Assembly: GCA_016789905.1 (NCBI GenBank)
Contig: JAEUQC010000168.1
Location: 1-42,299 of the forward strand
Source: Bryobacterales bacterium
Lineage (GTDB): Bacteria > Acidobacteriota > Terriglobia > Bryobacterales > Bryobacteraceae
Direction of reading: 5' to 3'
Length of the DNA stretch: 42,299 bases
Each line of letters starts with the position of its first letter. The first letter of the stretch is position 1. The notes beneath the pieces were generated by a model. It was not told the DNA's origin. It made no database searches and saw only the letters and a program-made list of their open reading frames with translations. Below, piece by piece: positions 18,701 through 25,532 of this stretch. The position numbers were made by a program, and so were the translations under genes.

Positions 18701-18816
18701 TGTTTCAGATCAACGTTCGCATTCCGGAGGGCGTGGCGCCGGGCCCGCAGCCGGTGGTAGTGCAGATTGGCACGGCCTCCAGTTCGCCGGATGTGACAGT
18801 GGCCGTGTTGCCGTAG
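15736..18816 (+). CDS. Secreted seven-bladed SBBP beta-propeller protein with BACON-like and TIGR03437-type C-terminal domains
   Basis: Exported protein of 1026 residues. The ATG at 15736 is chosen because it begins a signal peptide (MRLHSAILIPLIALGLFGETA); the frame is open far upstream but there it is antisense to the prenyltransferase-like gene. Residues about 28-225 match the domain usually preceding SBBP repeats (FVGLAPVFEENGGQ). From about 230 to 685 there are seven repeats of roughly 65 residues of the form STFLGG..D....A.D..GN.Y..G.T.S..FP, which would make one seven-bladed propeller. A BACON-like beta domain follows (about 686-775, GGAWLTATPRTGSGNATIDV). The last 240 residues match the Bryobacterales C-terminal domain (NGVVSAATF, PGLLVTIFGSGIG, YGTGEGVTDPGSQDG). 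Function is probably surface binding. A polysaccharide deacetylase begins 5 bases later. Confidence 0.92.
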   Translation: MRLHSAILIPLIALGLFGETAPRTTRFVGLAPVFEENGGQADPGILFLARDSRGTLAVTKTGARVSLVKRERDKQPMAAEVELQFPGADWSRVTGEAALPSYTNLLIGDKPEKWTKKAAHFGAVRIAGVYPGVDLVFHARRGVVEFDFEVAPGADASRARFRFPGRTPALQADGSLRVSTEAGDLVLPKPVAFQDQERIVASRFVMRGGEARFALGAYDRGKKLTIDPAISYLTFFGGTGADSAGGLAVDAAGNIYLGGATSSTNFTVTRGTVQGTLAAPLDGFVSKFNSAGVLQYSTLLGGNGTDVINDIAVDSQGSVYFCGATASTNFPLAGAIQPNNRGGSSGQDAMFGKLNPTGTSLVYSTYYGGNFTDRANACTIDTEGNLYVTGYTISDAFPFTPGAFQTSNRSPIAGNGFVTKIAPLGDRAVFSTFIGGGIDDSLSDIAIDRNRNIYVVGQSFSTNYPTVGAFQATNRGSYDAVLTKLNAAGTALTFSTFLGAAQDDTAFCVEVDGSDNVYIAGRTFSSAFPTSSGALKKDLEGPSEMFLAKFDSSGSTLMASTLFGGNRDEEPYRVALDRSGSFYVTGWTSSPGIRPVDAVQTTLGGARDAFVLKMNSGLDAVQMFTFLGGPADELGLSMALDSAGRILVTGTTGSTSLETTTNAAQRVSGGLTDAFLAIIDSSTAANPFTVSTTRLTFTGTAGAAIPRQQFTIRATAGVPEWTIDATTVTGGAWLTATPRTGSGNATIDVAVNTTSLAAGNYEGSLAVNNTRLGTRTIVAVALTVGSAGGTVPDNGVVSAATFTGGPVAPGLLVTIFGSGIGPATLTTAQVTSAGALATTLADTRVLFDGVAAPLVYVSATQLSAIVPYGVAGKTTTSLQVEYRGVRTNSVPLRVTETAPGLFTANSSGKGPGAILNADNSVNTASNAAPVGGIVILYGTGEGVTDPGSQDGLLATAVYPKPRQPVTVRIGGKDAEVLYAGAAPGLVAGVFQINVRIPEGVAPGPQPVVVQIGTASSSPDVTVAVLP

Positions 18817-18821
18817 GTTGT

Positions 18822-19583
18822 ATGGAGAGGCGCGCCTTTTTCGGCGCTGGTTTGGCCGCCGCCGCGGCGGCGGCCAAGACCCACGTGGTGACGCTGAGTT
18901 TCGATGATGGATTCAAGGAGTCCTTCGAGCGGACGGCGGCGATCCACGAGGAGTTCGGACTGCGGGCGTGCCTGAACGTGATTGCGCTGGGGCACATGCC
19001 CGGTTTTGCGCCGATGCCGCGCGGAATGCCTGACCCGATGACACCGTTTGCCAAAGGCGACTTTGCGATGTGGAACCGGCTGCGGGAGCGGGGCCACGAG
19101 GTGATGCCACATACCTACGACCACCAGAACCTGGCGGCGATTCCAATTGAACAGGCCAAAGAGCTGATCGAAAAGTGCATCGAGTATTTTCAGGAGCACA
19201 TGGAGGGGTTTCGGCCGGAACAATCGGTGTATAGTTTCGCTTACAACGCTTCAACGCCGGAGATTGAGGCGTTCGCGCTGCGCCGGTTTCTGGGAATCCG
19301 GACGCGGGGGGAATCGGCAATGAACCCGTTACCGCGGGGGCGGCGGGCGACGCGAATCGGATGCCGGTCGTTTGGACCGGGTAACTGCGACGCGTTTCTG
19401 GACGGAGAGTTGAACCGGTTTCTGGACGGCCCGGGGGGGTGGTATGTGTTCAACGCGCACGGACTGGACGAAGAGGGCTGGGGGCCAATGAGCGCCGCTT
19501 ATCTGCGAAGTCTGCTGCGCCGGTTGAGCCGGATGGCGAATGTCGCCGTGCTGCCGGCGGGCGAAGTATTGCTCCGGAGTTAG
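18822..19583 (+). CDS. Polysaccharide deacetylase (NodB-type, CE4)
   Basis: Metal-dependent deacetylase of 253 residues acting on N- or O-acetylated glycan. Motif 1 is TLSFDDG with Asp28-Asp29, and the metal-binding His pair is HTYDH (His97 and His101). The N-terminus MERRAFFGAGLAAAAAAAK is a short twin-arginine-like signal. It starts 5 bases after the SBBP gene and is probably co-transcribed. At the 3' end its stop codon overlaps that of the convergent kbl-like gene in the four bases TTAG (19580-19583). Confidence 0.9.
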   Translation: MERRAFFGAGLAAAAAAAKTHVVTLSFDDGFKESFERTAAIHEEFGLRACLNVIALGHMPGFAPMPRGMPDPMTPFAKGDFAMWNRLRERGHEVMPHTYDHQNLAAIPIEQAKELIEKCIEYFQEHMEGFRPEQSVYSFAYNASTPEIEAFALRRFLGIRTRGESAMNPLPRGRRATRIGCRSFGPGNCDAFLDGELNRFLDGPGGWYVFNAHGLDEEGWGPMSAAYLRSLLRRLSRMANVAVLPAGEVLLRS

Positions 19584-20773
19584 AGCAGATTGACGCGGCG
19601 GGCGACACGGGCGAGGATATCGAGAGCCTGATCGAGCTGCGCGCGGGTGTGGGTGGCGGTGACGATGGTACGGATGCGCGCCTTGCCCTGGGCGACGGTG
19701 GGGAAGCCGATGCCGGTGGCAAAGAGACCTTCGTCGAAGAGAGCGCGGGAGAAGGCGTGGGCGGCGGCGGCCTCACCGACCATGATGGGCGTAATGGGAG
19801 TTTCGCTGCGGCCGGTATTGAAGCCGAGCTTGGCCAGTTCGGCTTTGAAGTAGCGGGTATTGGCCCAGAGCTGTTCGATGCGTTCGGGTTCGGCTTCGAG
19901 AATTTCGAAGGCGGCCAGACAGGCGGCGGTGACGGCCGGAGGGTGGGAAGTAGAGAAGAGAAACGGGCGGGCGCGGTGATAGAGATACTCGATGAAATCC
20001 TTGGAACCGCAGACGTAGCCGCCGAGGACGCCGACGGCTTTGGATAGTGTACCCACCTGGATATCGACGCGGCCGTGGAGACCAAAGTGATCAACGGTGC
20101 CGCGCCCGTTGCGGCCCAGGACGCCGGAGGAGTGGGCATCGTCAACCATCATAATGGCGCCGTATTTTTCGGCGAGTTCGACCAGCGCCGGGAGCGGGCC
20201 GATGTCGCCATCCATGGAAAAGACGCCATCGGTAATGAGCAGTTTGCGCCCGGGAACGCCAACGAGCGCGGCCAGCTTTTCTTCGGCCACGGAAACATCG
20301 GCATGGGGGAAGACGTGGATCTTTGCGCGGGAAAGGCGGCAGCCGTCGATGATGCTGGCGTGATTGAGCTCATCGGAGATGATGTGATCATCCTTGCCGA
20401 GAACGGCCGAGACGGTGCCGGCGTTGGCGGTGAAGCCGCTTTGGAAAACGACACAGGCCTCGACATGTTTGAACGCGGCGATGCGGCGTTCGAGTTCCAT
20501 ATGCATGTCGAGCGTGCCGCTGATGGTGCGGACGGCGCCGGTGCCGGCGCCGAATTTACGAATGGCGGCGATGGCGGCTTCTTTGAGTTTGGGATGATTG
20601 GCGAGGCCTAGGTAGTTATTGGAGGCGAGGTTGATAACATCCTTGCCGTCGATGTGACTTACGGGCTCGCAGGGGCCCTGGAGTTCGCGGAGGCGCTGAT
20701 AGGAGCCGGCGGCGCGGAATTCGTTGAGCTGATCGCCGAGGAAAGAGAGGGGGTCAAGGCGTGGGGTAGACAT
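19580..20773 (-). CDS. kbl: PLP-dependent alpha-oxoamine synthase, probable glycine C-acetyltransferase
   Basis: Cytoplasmic enzyme of 397 residues, the usual length for 2-amino-3-ketobutyrate CoA ligase, which joins glycine and acetyl-CoA. Lys245 in GTLSKAVGVLGG is the PLP lysine; VDDAHSSG is the cofactor-binding Asp/His region, and SNNYLGLANHP is typical near the N-terminus. The ATG at 20773 is selected because residues upstream of it in the open frame do not belong to the family. No threonine dehydrogenase or biotin gene is near, so 8-amino-7-oxononanoate synthase or another member of the class cannot be excluded. It follows the DUF1080 gene by 4 bases, so it is probably in the same transcript. 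Confidence 0.8.
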   Translation of the reverse strand: MSTPRLDPLSFLGDQLNEFRAAGSYQRLRELQGPCEPVSHIDGKDVINLASNNYLGLANHPKLKEAAIAAIRKFGAGTGAVRTISGTLDMHMELERRIAAFKHVEACVVFQSGFTANAGTVSAVLGKDDHIISDELNHASIIDGCRLSRAKIHVFPHADVSVAEEKLAALVGVPGRKLLITDGVFSMDGDIGPLPALVELAEKYGAIMMVDDAHSSGVLGRNGRGTVDHFGLHGRVDIQVGTLSKAVGVLGGYVCGSKDFIEYLYHRARPFLFSTSHPPAVTAACLAAFEILEAEPERIEQLWANTRYFKAELAKLGFNTGRSETPITPIMVGEAAAAHAFSRALFDEGLFATGIGFPTVAQGKARIRTIVTATHTRAQLDQALDILARVARRVNLL

Positions 20774-20777
20774 GGGA

Positions 20778-21890
20778 TTAGAGAGGGCGAACGCGAACGT
20801 CTTTGTATTCAATCCAACGGTTTTGCTGGTGGGCCTGGAGGAGGATGTGGCCATCGCCGAGACGATCGAGTGAGTTGTAATCGGTGACGGTTTCGCCGTT
20901 GACGCGGACCAGCAGGTGAGTGCCTTTGACGAAGAGCTGGAAGAGATACCAGGATTCCGGCGGAATGTGGGGGTACCTGGCTCGTTGGAGACCGTAGAGA
21001 GAGCCGGTGGGATAGACGGCGCCTTCGACATCGTGGAGCTGAATTTCGTAGTGGGGCTTCGCGCCGCCGGAGCCTTCCGCGCGAAAGAGGACGCCGCCGT
21101 TGGAATGTAAAGAAGCCCGGATGTAGAGTTCGAGGGCGAAATCCTTGAAGCGTTCGCGGGTCATGAGATGGCCCAAGCCGTCGGCGCGCAGGGTATCGCC
21201 CATGGGGGACCACTTGGCCTTGCCTTCCTCTACCTGCCAATTGGCGGCGAGATCGGCGGGACGGGTATAGAGCGACTGCCATTTGACGGAGCCGGGCAGT
21301 TCCCGGATTTCGATATTCCGGAAACGAATGGGATAGGAGAGAGACTGCAGGCCAATATAGCCCTGGCGAAGGCGGTGGGCGAGGGCGGGATTAGTGGTGA
21401 CGTCAAGATCCTGAATGACTTCGCCATTGGTCCAGACCTGGAGCCGTGGCCATTCAAAACGAACCCGGATTTCGTTCCATTCGCCTTTCGATTTGACGTT
21501 ATTGGTTTTAGCCGGAACGAGGGGGAATATGCTGCCCATGCCTTCGGGTTTAGGCGTTTCGTTTTTGTGAAAGAGCTTGATGCAGAAGCCGGCGTCCTGG
21601 GCGTTGCCGTGGCGCGGGGCGTGGAGCAGCAGGCCGGAGTCGATCCAGCCTTTGACGAAGAATTCCGCGCGGAGTTCGAAGTTTTCGTAGGACCGGCCGG
21701 AGCGCAGCCACGTGGGGGAGTTAGCGGCTTCACTGACGACGATGTTCGAGTCATCGACGTAAAAAGCCGACTCCGGGCCGTCCACAACATGCCAGCCCTC
21801 CAGCGTGCGGCCGTTAAACAGCGGCACGAAGGAGGGCTGGGGTTGGGCGACCGCGAAGGCCGAAGAGGCGAGGAAGGAGCGGCGAAGCAT
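20778..21890 (-). CDS. Exported protein with two DUF1080 (3-keto-disaccharide hydrolase) domains
   Basis: Protein of 370 residues with two tandem LamG-like DUF1080 domains. The first (about 20-200) contains FVPLFNGRTLEGWHVVDG, SGLLLHAPR and WNEIRVRFEW; the second (about 205-370) contains FKDFALELYIRASLHSNGGVLFRAEG and YEIQLHD. In characterised relatives this fold cleaves 3-keto-glycosides or binds sugar. The N-terminus MLRRSFLASSAFAVAQPQ is a twin-arginine-like signal. The start codon sits in a small hairpin (21882-21899). Gaps to neighbours are 18 and 4 bases, so it is in an operon with the membrane protein and the kbl-like gene. Confidence 0.85.
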   Translation of the reverse strand: MLRRSFLASSAFAVAQPQPSFVPLFNGRTLEGWHVVDGPESAFYVDDSNIVVSEAANSPTWLRSGRSYENFELRAEFFVKGWIDSGLLLHAPRHGNAQDAGFCIKLFHKNETPKPEGMGSIFPLVPAKTNNVKSKGEWNEIRVRFEWPRLQVWTNGEVIQDLDVTTNPALAHRLRQGYIGLQSLSYPIRFRNIEIRELPGSVKWQSLYTRPADLAANWQVEEGKAKWSPMGDTLRADGLGHLMTRERFKDFALELYIRASLHSNGGVLFRAEGSGGAKPHYEIQLHDVEGAVYPTGSLYGLQRARYPHIPPESWYLFQLFVKGTHLLVRVNGETVTDYNSLDRLGDGHILLQAHQQNRWIEYKDVRVRPL

Positions 21891-21899
21891 ATACTTCGC
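21882..21899 (-). promoter_or_regulatory. Small hairpin covering the DUF1080 start codon
   Basis: GCGAAG (21882-21887) and CTTCGC (21894-21899) flank six bases that include the start codon on the minus strand. In RNA this would place the ATG in the loop and cover the region where a ribosome site should be. It could tune translation or be chance. Confidence 0.25.
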
Positions 21900-21908
21900 A
21901 TCGTATCG

Positions 21909-23300
21909 CTATTCGGCGGTAAGGTTCAGGGGGCGGAGCGGAATGGTGGCGGCATGGAGATGAGCGCGATAGGCGAAGAAGACCATCGCCATGAGCGTCA
22001 GAACCAGGAAGGACTGCTGATAACCGCCATTGCGGCTGATGAGGACCATGAGGCCGGCGGCAGAGGTGCCGACCAGGAAGTACGGGAGCGACCAGAAGCG
22101 GCAGTTACTCCAGATGGTGAGGAAGGACTGCCGTTCCAGCAGGCCAAGGACGAAGCAGACCAAAGTGCTGTTGCAAGCGTAGTAGACCGTGGTGCCGGCC
22201 AGGAGCGAGAGCAGCAGAGAGGCTTGTCCGGGGAGCGAAGCGGCGACGGCGTGGGCGGTGAGGTTGGCAGCGGTGGAGCTAAGCACGACGGCGGACACAT
22301 TGAAGACCACCTGGATGGGCTTTGGCCGGGACTTGGCGCGCCAGTAGGACTGCACGACGGCGGCGATGGAGGCGATCACCATGGTTTCGACCCATTGCAA
22401 CTCCGAGGCGGCGAATAGGATGACGACAAAGTTGGTGGAGATGGTGCCGACCATGTTTGGCAGGCGGAGCTTGAAGCCGGAGGCAAGCGCGGCCATGACG
22501 GCAAAGGCGAGGAAGCGATTGGAATCGTCAGTGGACCAGCGGAACAACCCCAGGACCGTGAGCGCGCCAGCGGCGAGGACGGTGAGGTGGATGAATAGTT
22601 CAGCACGGCGAGGGAGGCTCTGCCCGGCATTGGACTTTTCCAGTTGGACCGGATTCTTGCGAATGCGCCAGAAGAAGGAGATGAGCAAGACCAGGGGGAG
22701 GAGGAAGATCCAGGCGTGGATGCTCTGCGTGGCGGCCATGGCGAGACCGAGGATAACGGCGCCGCCCAGATAGTAAATAAAGCTCCAGAGGTACCACGCC
22801 TCAATGACGGAGTGAAACGACTTCTTTTGCACCAGGCTAAGTATTCCGGAGACGAGCAGTGTATTGACGGTGAAGAACAAGGTGACCATCAAAGACAGCA
22901 GCGCGGGCAGGTATTGAATTTTCTCCTGGAGAAGGGAGAAGGAGAACAAACAGGCCGCTGAACTGAGGGTGAGATTGGCGGTGTTGAACAGGAATTGGCT
23001 CCAAACGAGGCCTTTGCTAGGCTTGCAGAACGTCCCGGCGGCGGCGCCGGCGGCGGAAGCGATTAGCACCTCGGAGGCGGTGAAGTGATTCAGGCCATAG
23101 AGGACGGGGAGGAAGCTTAGCGAGTACGTTCCAACCAAGCCGGGCAGGCGGAAGCGCACGACACTTAGTGCGATAGTAAGGGCGAGATAGAGGGCGAAGG
23201 AAGCGGGGTCCGGACAGGTCCAGTTGAGCGCCGCCCAGAGTAAGATGGCTACTCCAGGGGTCACGACCGCCGCAACGTAATTGCGTGCCGATTGGGTCAT
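21909..23300 (-). CDS. Polytopic membrane protein made of two related halves, function unknown
   Basis: Inner-membrane protein of 463 residues, very hydrophobic with roughly a dozen possible helices. Two halves share a pattern: RFRLPGLVGTYSLSFLPVLYG then IASAAGAAA and FNTANLTLSSAA near residues 48-117, and KLRLPNMVGTISTNFVVILFA then IASIAAVVQ and FNVSAVVLSSTAAN near residues 273-343. This looks like an old internal duplication. Similar membrane segments occur as sensor modules of some acidobacterial signalling proteins, as far as I recall, but here there is no output domain. It lies 35 bases after the subtilase gene and 18 before the DUF1080 gene. Transport and sensing are both possible. Confidence 0.75.
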   Translation of the reverse strand: MTQSARNYVAAVVTPGVAILLWAALNWTCPDPASFALYLALTIALSVVRFRLPGLVGTYSLSFLPVLYGLNHFTASEVLIASAAGAAAGTFCKPSKGLVWSQFLFNTANLTLSSAACLFSFSLLQEKIQYLPALLSLMVTLFFTVNTLLVSGILSLVQKKSFHSVIEAWYLWSFIYYLGGAVILGLAMAATQSIHAWIFLLPLVLLISFFWRIRKNPVQLEKSNAGQSLPRRAELFIHLTVLAAGALTVLGLFRWSTDDSNRFLAFAVMAALASGFKLRLPNMVGTISTNFVVILFAASELQWVETMVIASIAAVVQSYWRAKSRPKPIQVVFNVSAVVLSSTAANLTAHAVAASLPGQASLLLSLLAGTTVYYACNSTLVCFVLGLLERQSFLTIWSNCRFWSLPYFLVGTSAAGLMVLISRNGGYQQSFLVLTLMAMVFFAYRAHLHAATIPLRPLNLTAE

Positions 23301-23335
23301 AGTCTTGTCTCTCTGTCGTTACTTGCGACGGGCGA

Positions 23336-25087
23336 TTAGAACTGAGTATTGACAGGAGCGACAGAATCGCCCCACAAGACGGAATCTCCCCACAAAATGC
23401 CATCGCCCCAGAGGATGGAGTCACCCCAAAGGATAGAATCTCCCCAGAGAATAGAGTCTCCCCAGAGGATGCTGTTGCCCGAGATGGCCGAATCTCCCCA
23501 CGCCTTGCCGAAGGTGCGCAGAACGGTGTTACCGCTGACGTTGAGGGTACCGTAGAGAAGGTAGGCGCTTTGGGACCAGTTCAGTTCGGACGACGCGGAG
23601 GTGGAAGGCGCGTCGCTGAGCAGGATATAGGAACCGTTCCGGGTCATAACCGGGGAGGAGGCGCCGACGTTGGAGAAACTCCCGTCGGCAAGCGCGCCGC
23701 CGATATTAAGATAACCAGCACCGGTGGTGGCGAGGTCGTAGTAGACCGAAAGGGGCGTAGAAGCGCCTGGAACGGTATACGTAGTGAGGTACGGGAACCG
23801 GTCCGCGGCAGTGCGCAACAGGCGGGACTTCACTTGGCCCGGGGTGAGGCCGGGCGCCTGCTGGATAACGAGGGCGGCGGCGCCGGCCACCATGGGAGCG
23901 GCCATGGAAGTGCCGGAGAGACTGATGTACTGGTTTACAGGATAGCCGCCGGCGACGATGTTATTGGGCAGCCGGCTGGCCAGGGTGGACCCGGGAACAT
24001 TGGCGGCGCCGATGTTATTGCCGGGGGCGACGATGTCGGGTTTCACAACATGGTCAAGGGCGGAGGGCCCGCGGCCGGAGTAGGAAGCGAGAACATGGTA
24101 GTAAGGGTCGGCGGTATTCAGCATGTTCATGGCGCCGACGGTTAGGGCGAGGGGATGGTTGCCAGGGGATGTGATGGAGCCAGAGCCGTTGAGGCCGTTG
24201 AGCGTGTTCCGGCCGTAGTTGCCGGCTGATGTTACAACGAGGATTCCGGCGTTGGTGGCGGCGCCGACGGCCTGTGCGAGCGGGTCGAGCGTAAACGATT
24301 CGCGAATGGGGCGGCCGAGCGAGAGGTTGATAACGCGGATATTGTAGGTGTTTTTGAGGACGATGGCGCGATTGATGGCGGCGATGACGGATGCGTCGGT
24401 GCCGACGCCGTTGCCATCGAGAACGCGAAAATTGACGATGTTGGCGGCGGGCGCGATGCCGGCCATCTTTGCCAGGTTAGGGCTGACGCCGGTGCAGGAG
24501 CCATTGCCGGCGATGATGGAGGCGACGTGGGTGCCGTGACCGTAGGCGTCGTTGACGGCAAGGTTACCAGGCAGGAAACTCTCGCTGTAAACGATGCGGG
24601 AGCCGGTGCAATCGGCTTTTTTGAGGTCGGGATGGAGATTGACCCCGGAATCGATGACGGCGACGCCGACACCGGCACCGGAGACGCCATAGTTCGACGC
24701 GAGATTGGCGTAAGTGGCTTGCCTGGCGAGCGGCAACATCTGGGCCGCCATGGGCCGGACGGGGGAAACATAGTGAACGTTGGGGTCGGATTCGAGTTTA
24801 TCGAGGTGTTTCCGCTTGACAGAGTAGATAACCGACTTCACCTCGTCCAAGCTTCCTTTGACGACGGCGCCGTTGGCGGTCAAGGCGTCTTTGTCGTTCT
24901 TGGTGGGACGGGCTTTATAGACAACGATGACTTCGACTTCCTGGTTTTTGTCTTTCTCATAGCCTTTGGCGTCTTTTTTGACATCCGTGGCGATTTTGGA
25001 TTGATTGGAAGCACCCTGCGCGAACGAGATTGCCGGCAGGAGGAGGGAAAGGACAATGAGGAGGACGGTGAGAATTCGGTTGTTCAT
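23336..25087 (-). CDS. Secreted subtilisin-like serine protease (S8) with SILWGD hexapeptide tail
   Basis: Exported protease of 583 residues. The ATG at 25087 begins a clear signal peptide (MNNRILTVLLIVLSLLLPAISFAQ). Residues about 50-110 resemble an inhibitor I9 propeptide. The catalytic residues are Asp146 (VAVIDSGVN), His184 (GHGTHVA) and Ser394 (SGTSMAAP), with oxyanion Asn290 (TSAGN), so the enzyme should be active. The core ends at about residue 470, followed by a linker rich in Ser and Asn and then six exact or near-exact SILWGD hexapeptides at 539-574 and the ending APVNTQF. The tail has no membrane anchor or recognisable sorting signal and could be a binding or polymer-like region. 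It is divergent from a secreted metalloprotease over 445 bases and upstream of the duplicated membrane protein. Confidence 0.93.
   Translation of the reverse strand: MNNRILTVLLIVLSLLLPAISFAQGASNQSKIATDVKKDAKGYEKDKNQEVEVIVVYKARPTKNDKDALTANGAVVKGSLDEVKSVIYSVKRKHLDKLESDPNVHYVSPVRPMAAQMLPLARQATYANLASNYGVSGAGVGVAVIDSGVNLHPDLKKADCTGSRIVYSESFLPGNLAVNDAYGHGTHVASIIAGNGSCTGVSPNLAKMAGIAPAANIVNFRVLDGNGVGTDASVIAAINRAIVLKNTYNIRVINLSLGRPIRESFTLDPLAQAVGAATNAGILVVTSAGNYGRNTLNGLNGSGSITSPGNHPLALTVGAMNMLNTADPYYHVLASYSGRGPSALDHVVKPDIVAPGNNIGAANVPGSTLASRLPNNIVAGGYPVNQYISLSGTSMAAPMVAGAAALVIQQAPGLTPGQVKSRLLRTAADRFPYLTTYTVPGASTPLSVYYDLATTGAGYLNIGGALADGSFSNVGASSPVMTRNGSYILLSDAPSTSASSELNWSQSAYLLYGTLNVSGNTVLRTFGKAWGDSAISGNSILWGDSILWGDSILWGDSILWGDGILWGDSVLWGDSVAPVNTQF
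23366..23473 (-). repeat. Six 18-bp tandem repeats encoding SILWGD
   Basis: 108 bases, exactly six 18-base units, encode SILWGD four times, then GILWGD and SVLWGD. Third codon positions differ between units (for example ACTCCATCC and ATTCTATCC variants on the coding side), so the peptide has been kept by selection or the array has drifted since expansion. A degenerate earlier WGDS at residues 530-533 hints that the array was longer. Confidence 0.9.
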
Positions 25088-25127
25088 ACGTTGACTTTCT
25101 TGTTGGTGGAGGCAAGTAACAGAAGCC

Positions 25128-25154
25128 GCCACTGTGTATGTTGCCACTGTATGC
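25128..25154 (-). repeat. Direct repeat upstream of the subtilase gene
   Basis: On the minus strand CATACAGTGGC and CATACACAGTGGC follow each other with two bases between them, 41-67 bases before the subtilase ATG. Two copies on one face of the DNA at a promoter-proximal distance suggest a regulator site, but no known family was matched. Confidence 0.4.
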
Positions 25155-25239
25155 GTTTGGAAAACGGGTTCCCATAGATAGCGAGTACCATTTTCATTAA
25201 GGGAAAACACTAAGATACAAGTCTGTTTTCAACCTAAGT

Positions 25240-25294
25240 GCGACAATTTGTCACTTATTGCGCGGCGAATTGTCCGATTGGGACAGATTGTCGC
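25240..25294. promoter_or_regulatory. Nested palindromes, possible operator cluster
   Basis: GACAA-T-TTGTC (25242-25252) is a perfect 11-base palindrome. TGTCC-GATTG-GGACA (25271-25285) is a second perfect palindrome. GCGACAAT (25240-25247) and ATTGTCGC (25287-25294) enclose both as an 8-bp outer inverted repeat. The recurring TTGTC half-site suggests a dimeric repressor or activator that controls one or both protease genes. The regulator is not identifiable. Confidence 0.45.
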
Positions 25295-25532
25295 GCTGGC
25301 GCTTGGCGGGCGCGGCGATTCCGGCACTAGGCCGAAGGTACTGGATGCGGTAATTTTTACCGGTGCTGACGGGCTAGGGGCCGATTGGCGGGGTTGGCAT
25401 AGTTCGTGCATGGGTGGATTCGAGGTAGGGCAGAAAGCTCAGCGAGTACCGGAAAACGCCGTATAAGGCGATGTTTTGGCGGATTTCCGCCGATGGAGGC
25501 TCGAATGGACTGTTCTGTGTCGAGAAGGGACA

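Larger units (their letters stand above)
25088..25532. other. Divergent intergenic region between subtilase and metalloprotease genes
   Basis: 445 bases without a supported gene. Seen in it: a pair of direct repeats (25128-25154), a 5-bp inverted repeat TTTTC-N7-GAAAA (25191-25207), a group of TTGTC/GACAA palindromes (25240-25294), a possible -10 TATAAG at 25462-25467 without a good -35, and a GGCGGA-TT-TCCGCC hairpin (25478-25491) in the leader of the metalloprotease gene. Open frames here are short or antisense and lack ribosome sites. It probably holds both promoters and their control sites. Confidence 0.6.

Noticed and set aside
23366..23473. 18-base repeats considered as a CRISPR array
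   Set aside because: They are in frame, directly adjacent without spacers, and encode a repeated hexapeptide.
25374..25470. Short minus-strand frame with YSLSFLP, resembling a segment of the duplicated membrane protein
   Set aside because: Only about 20 bases match, with no further similarity on either side, so a gene remnant is not supported.
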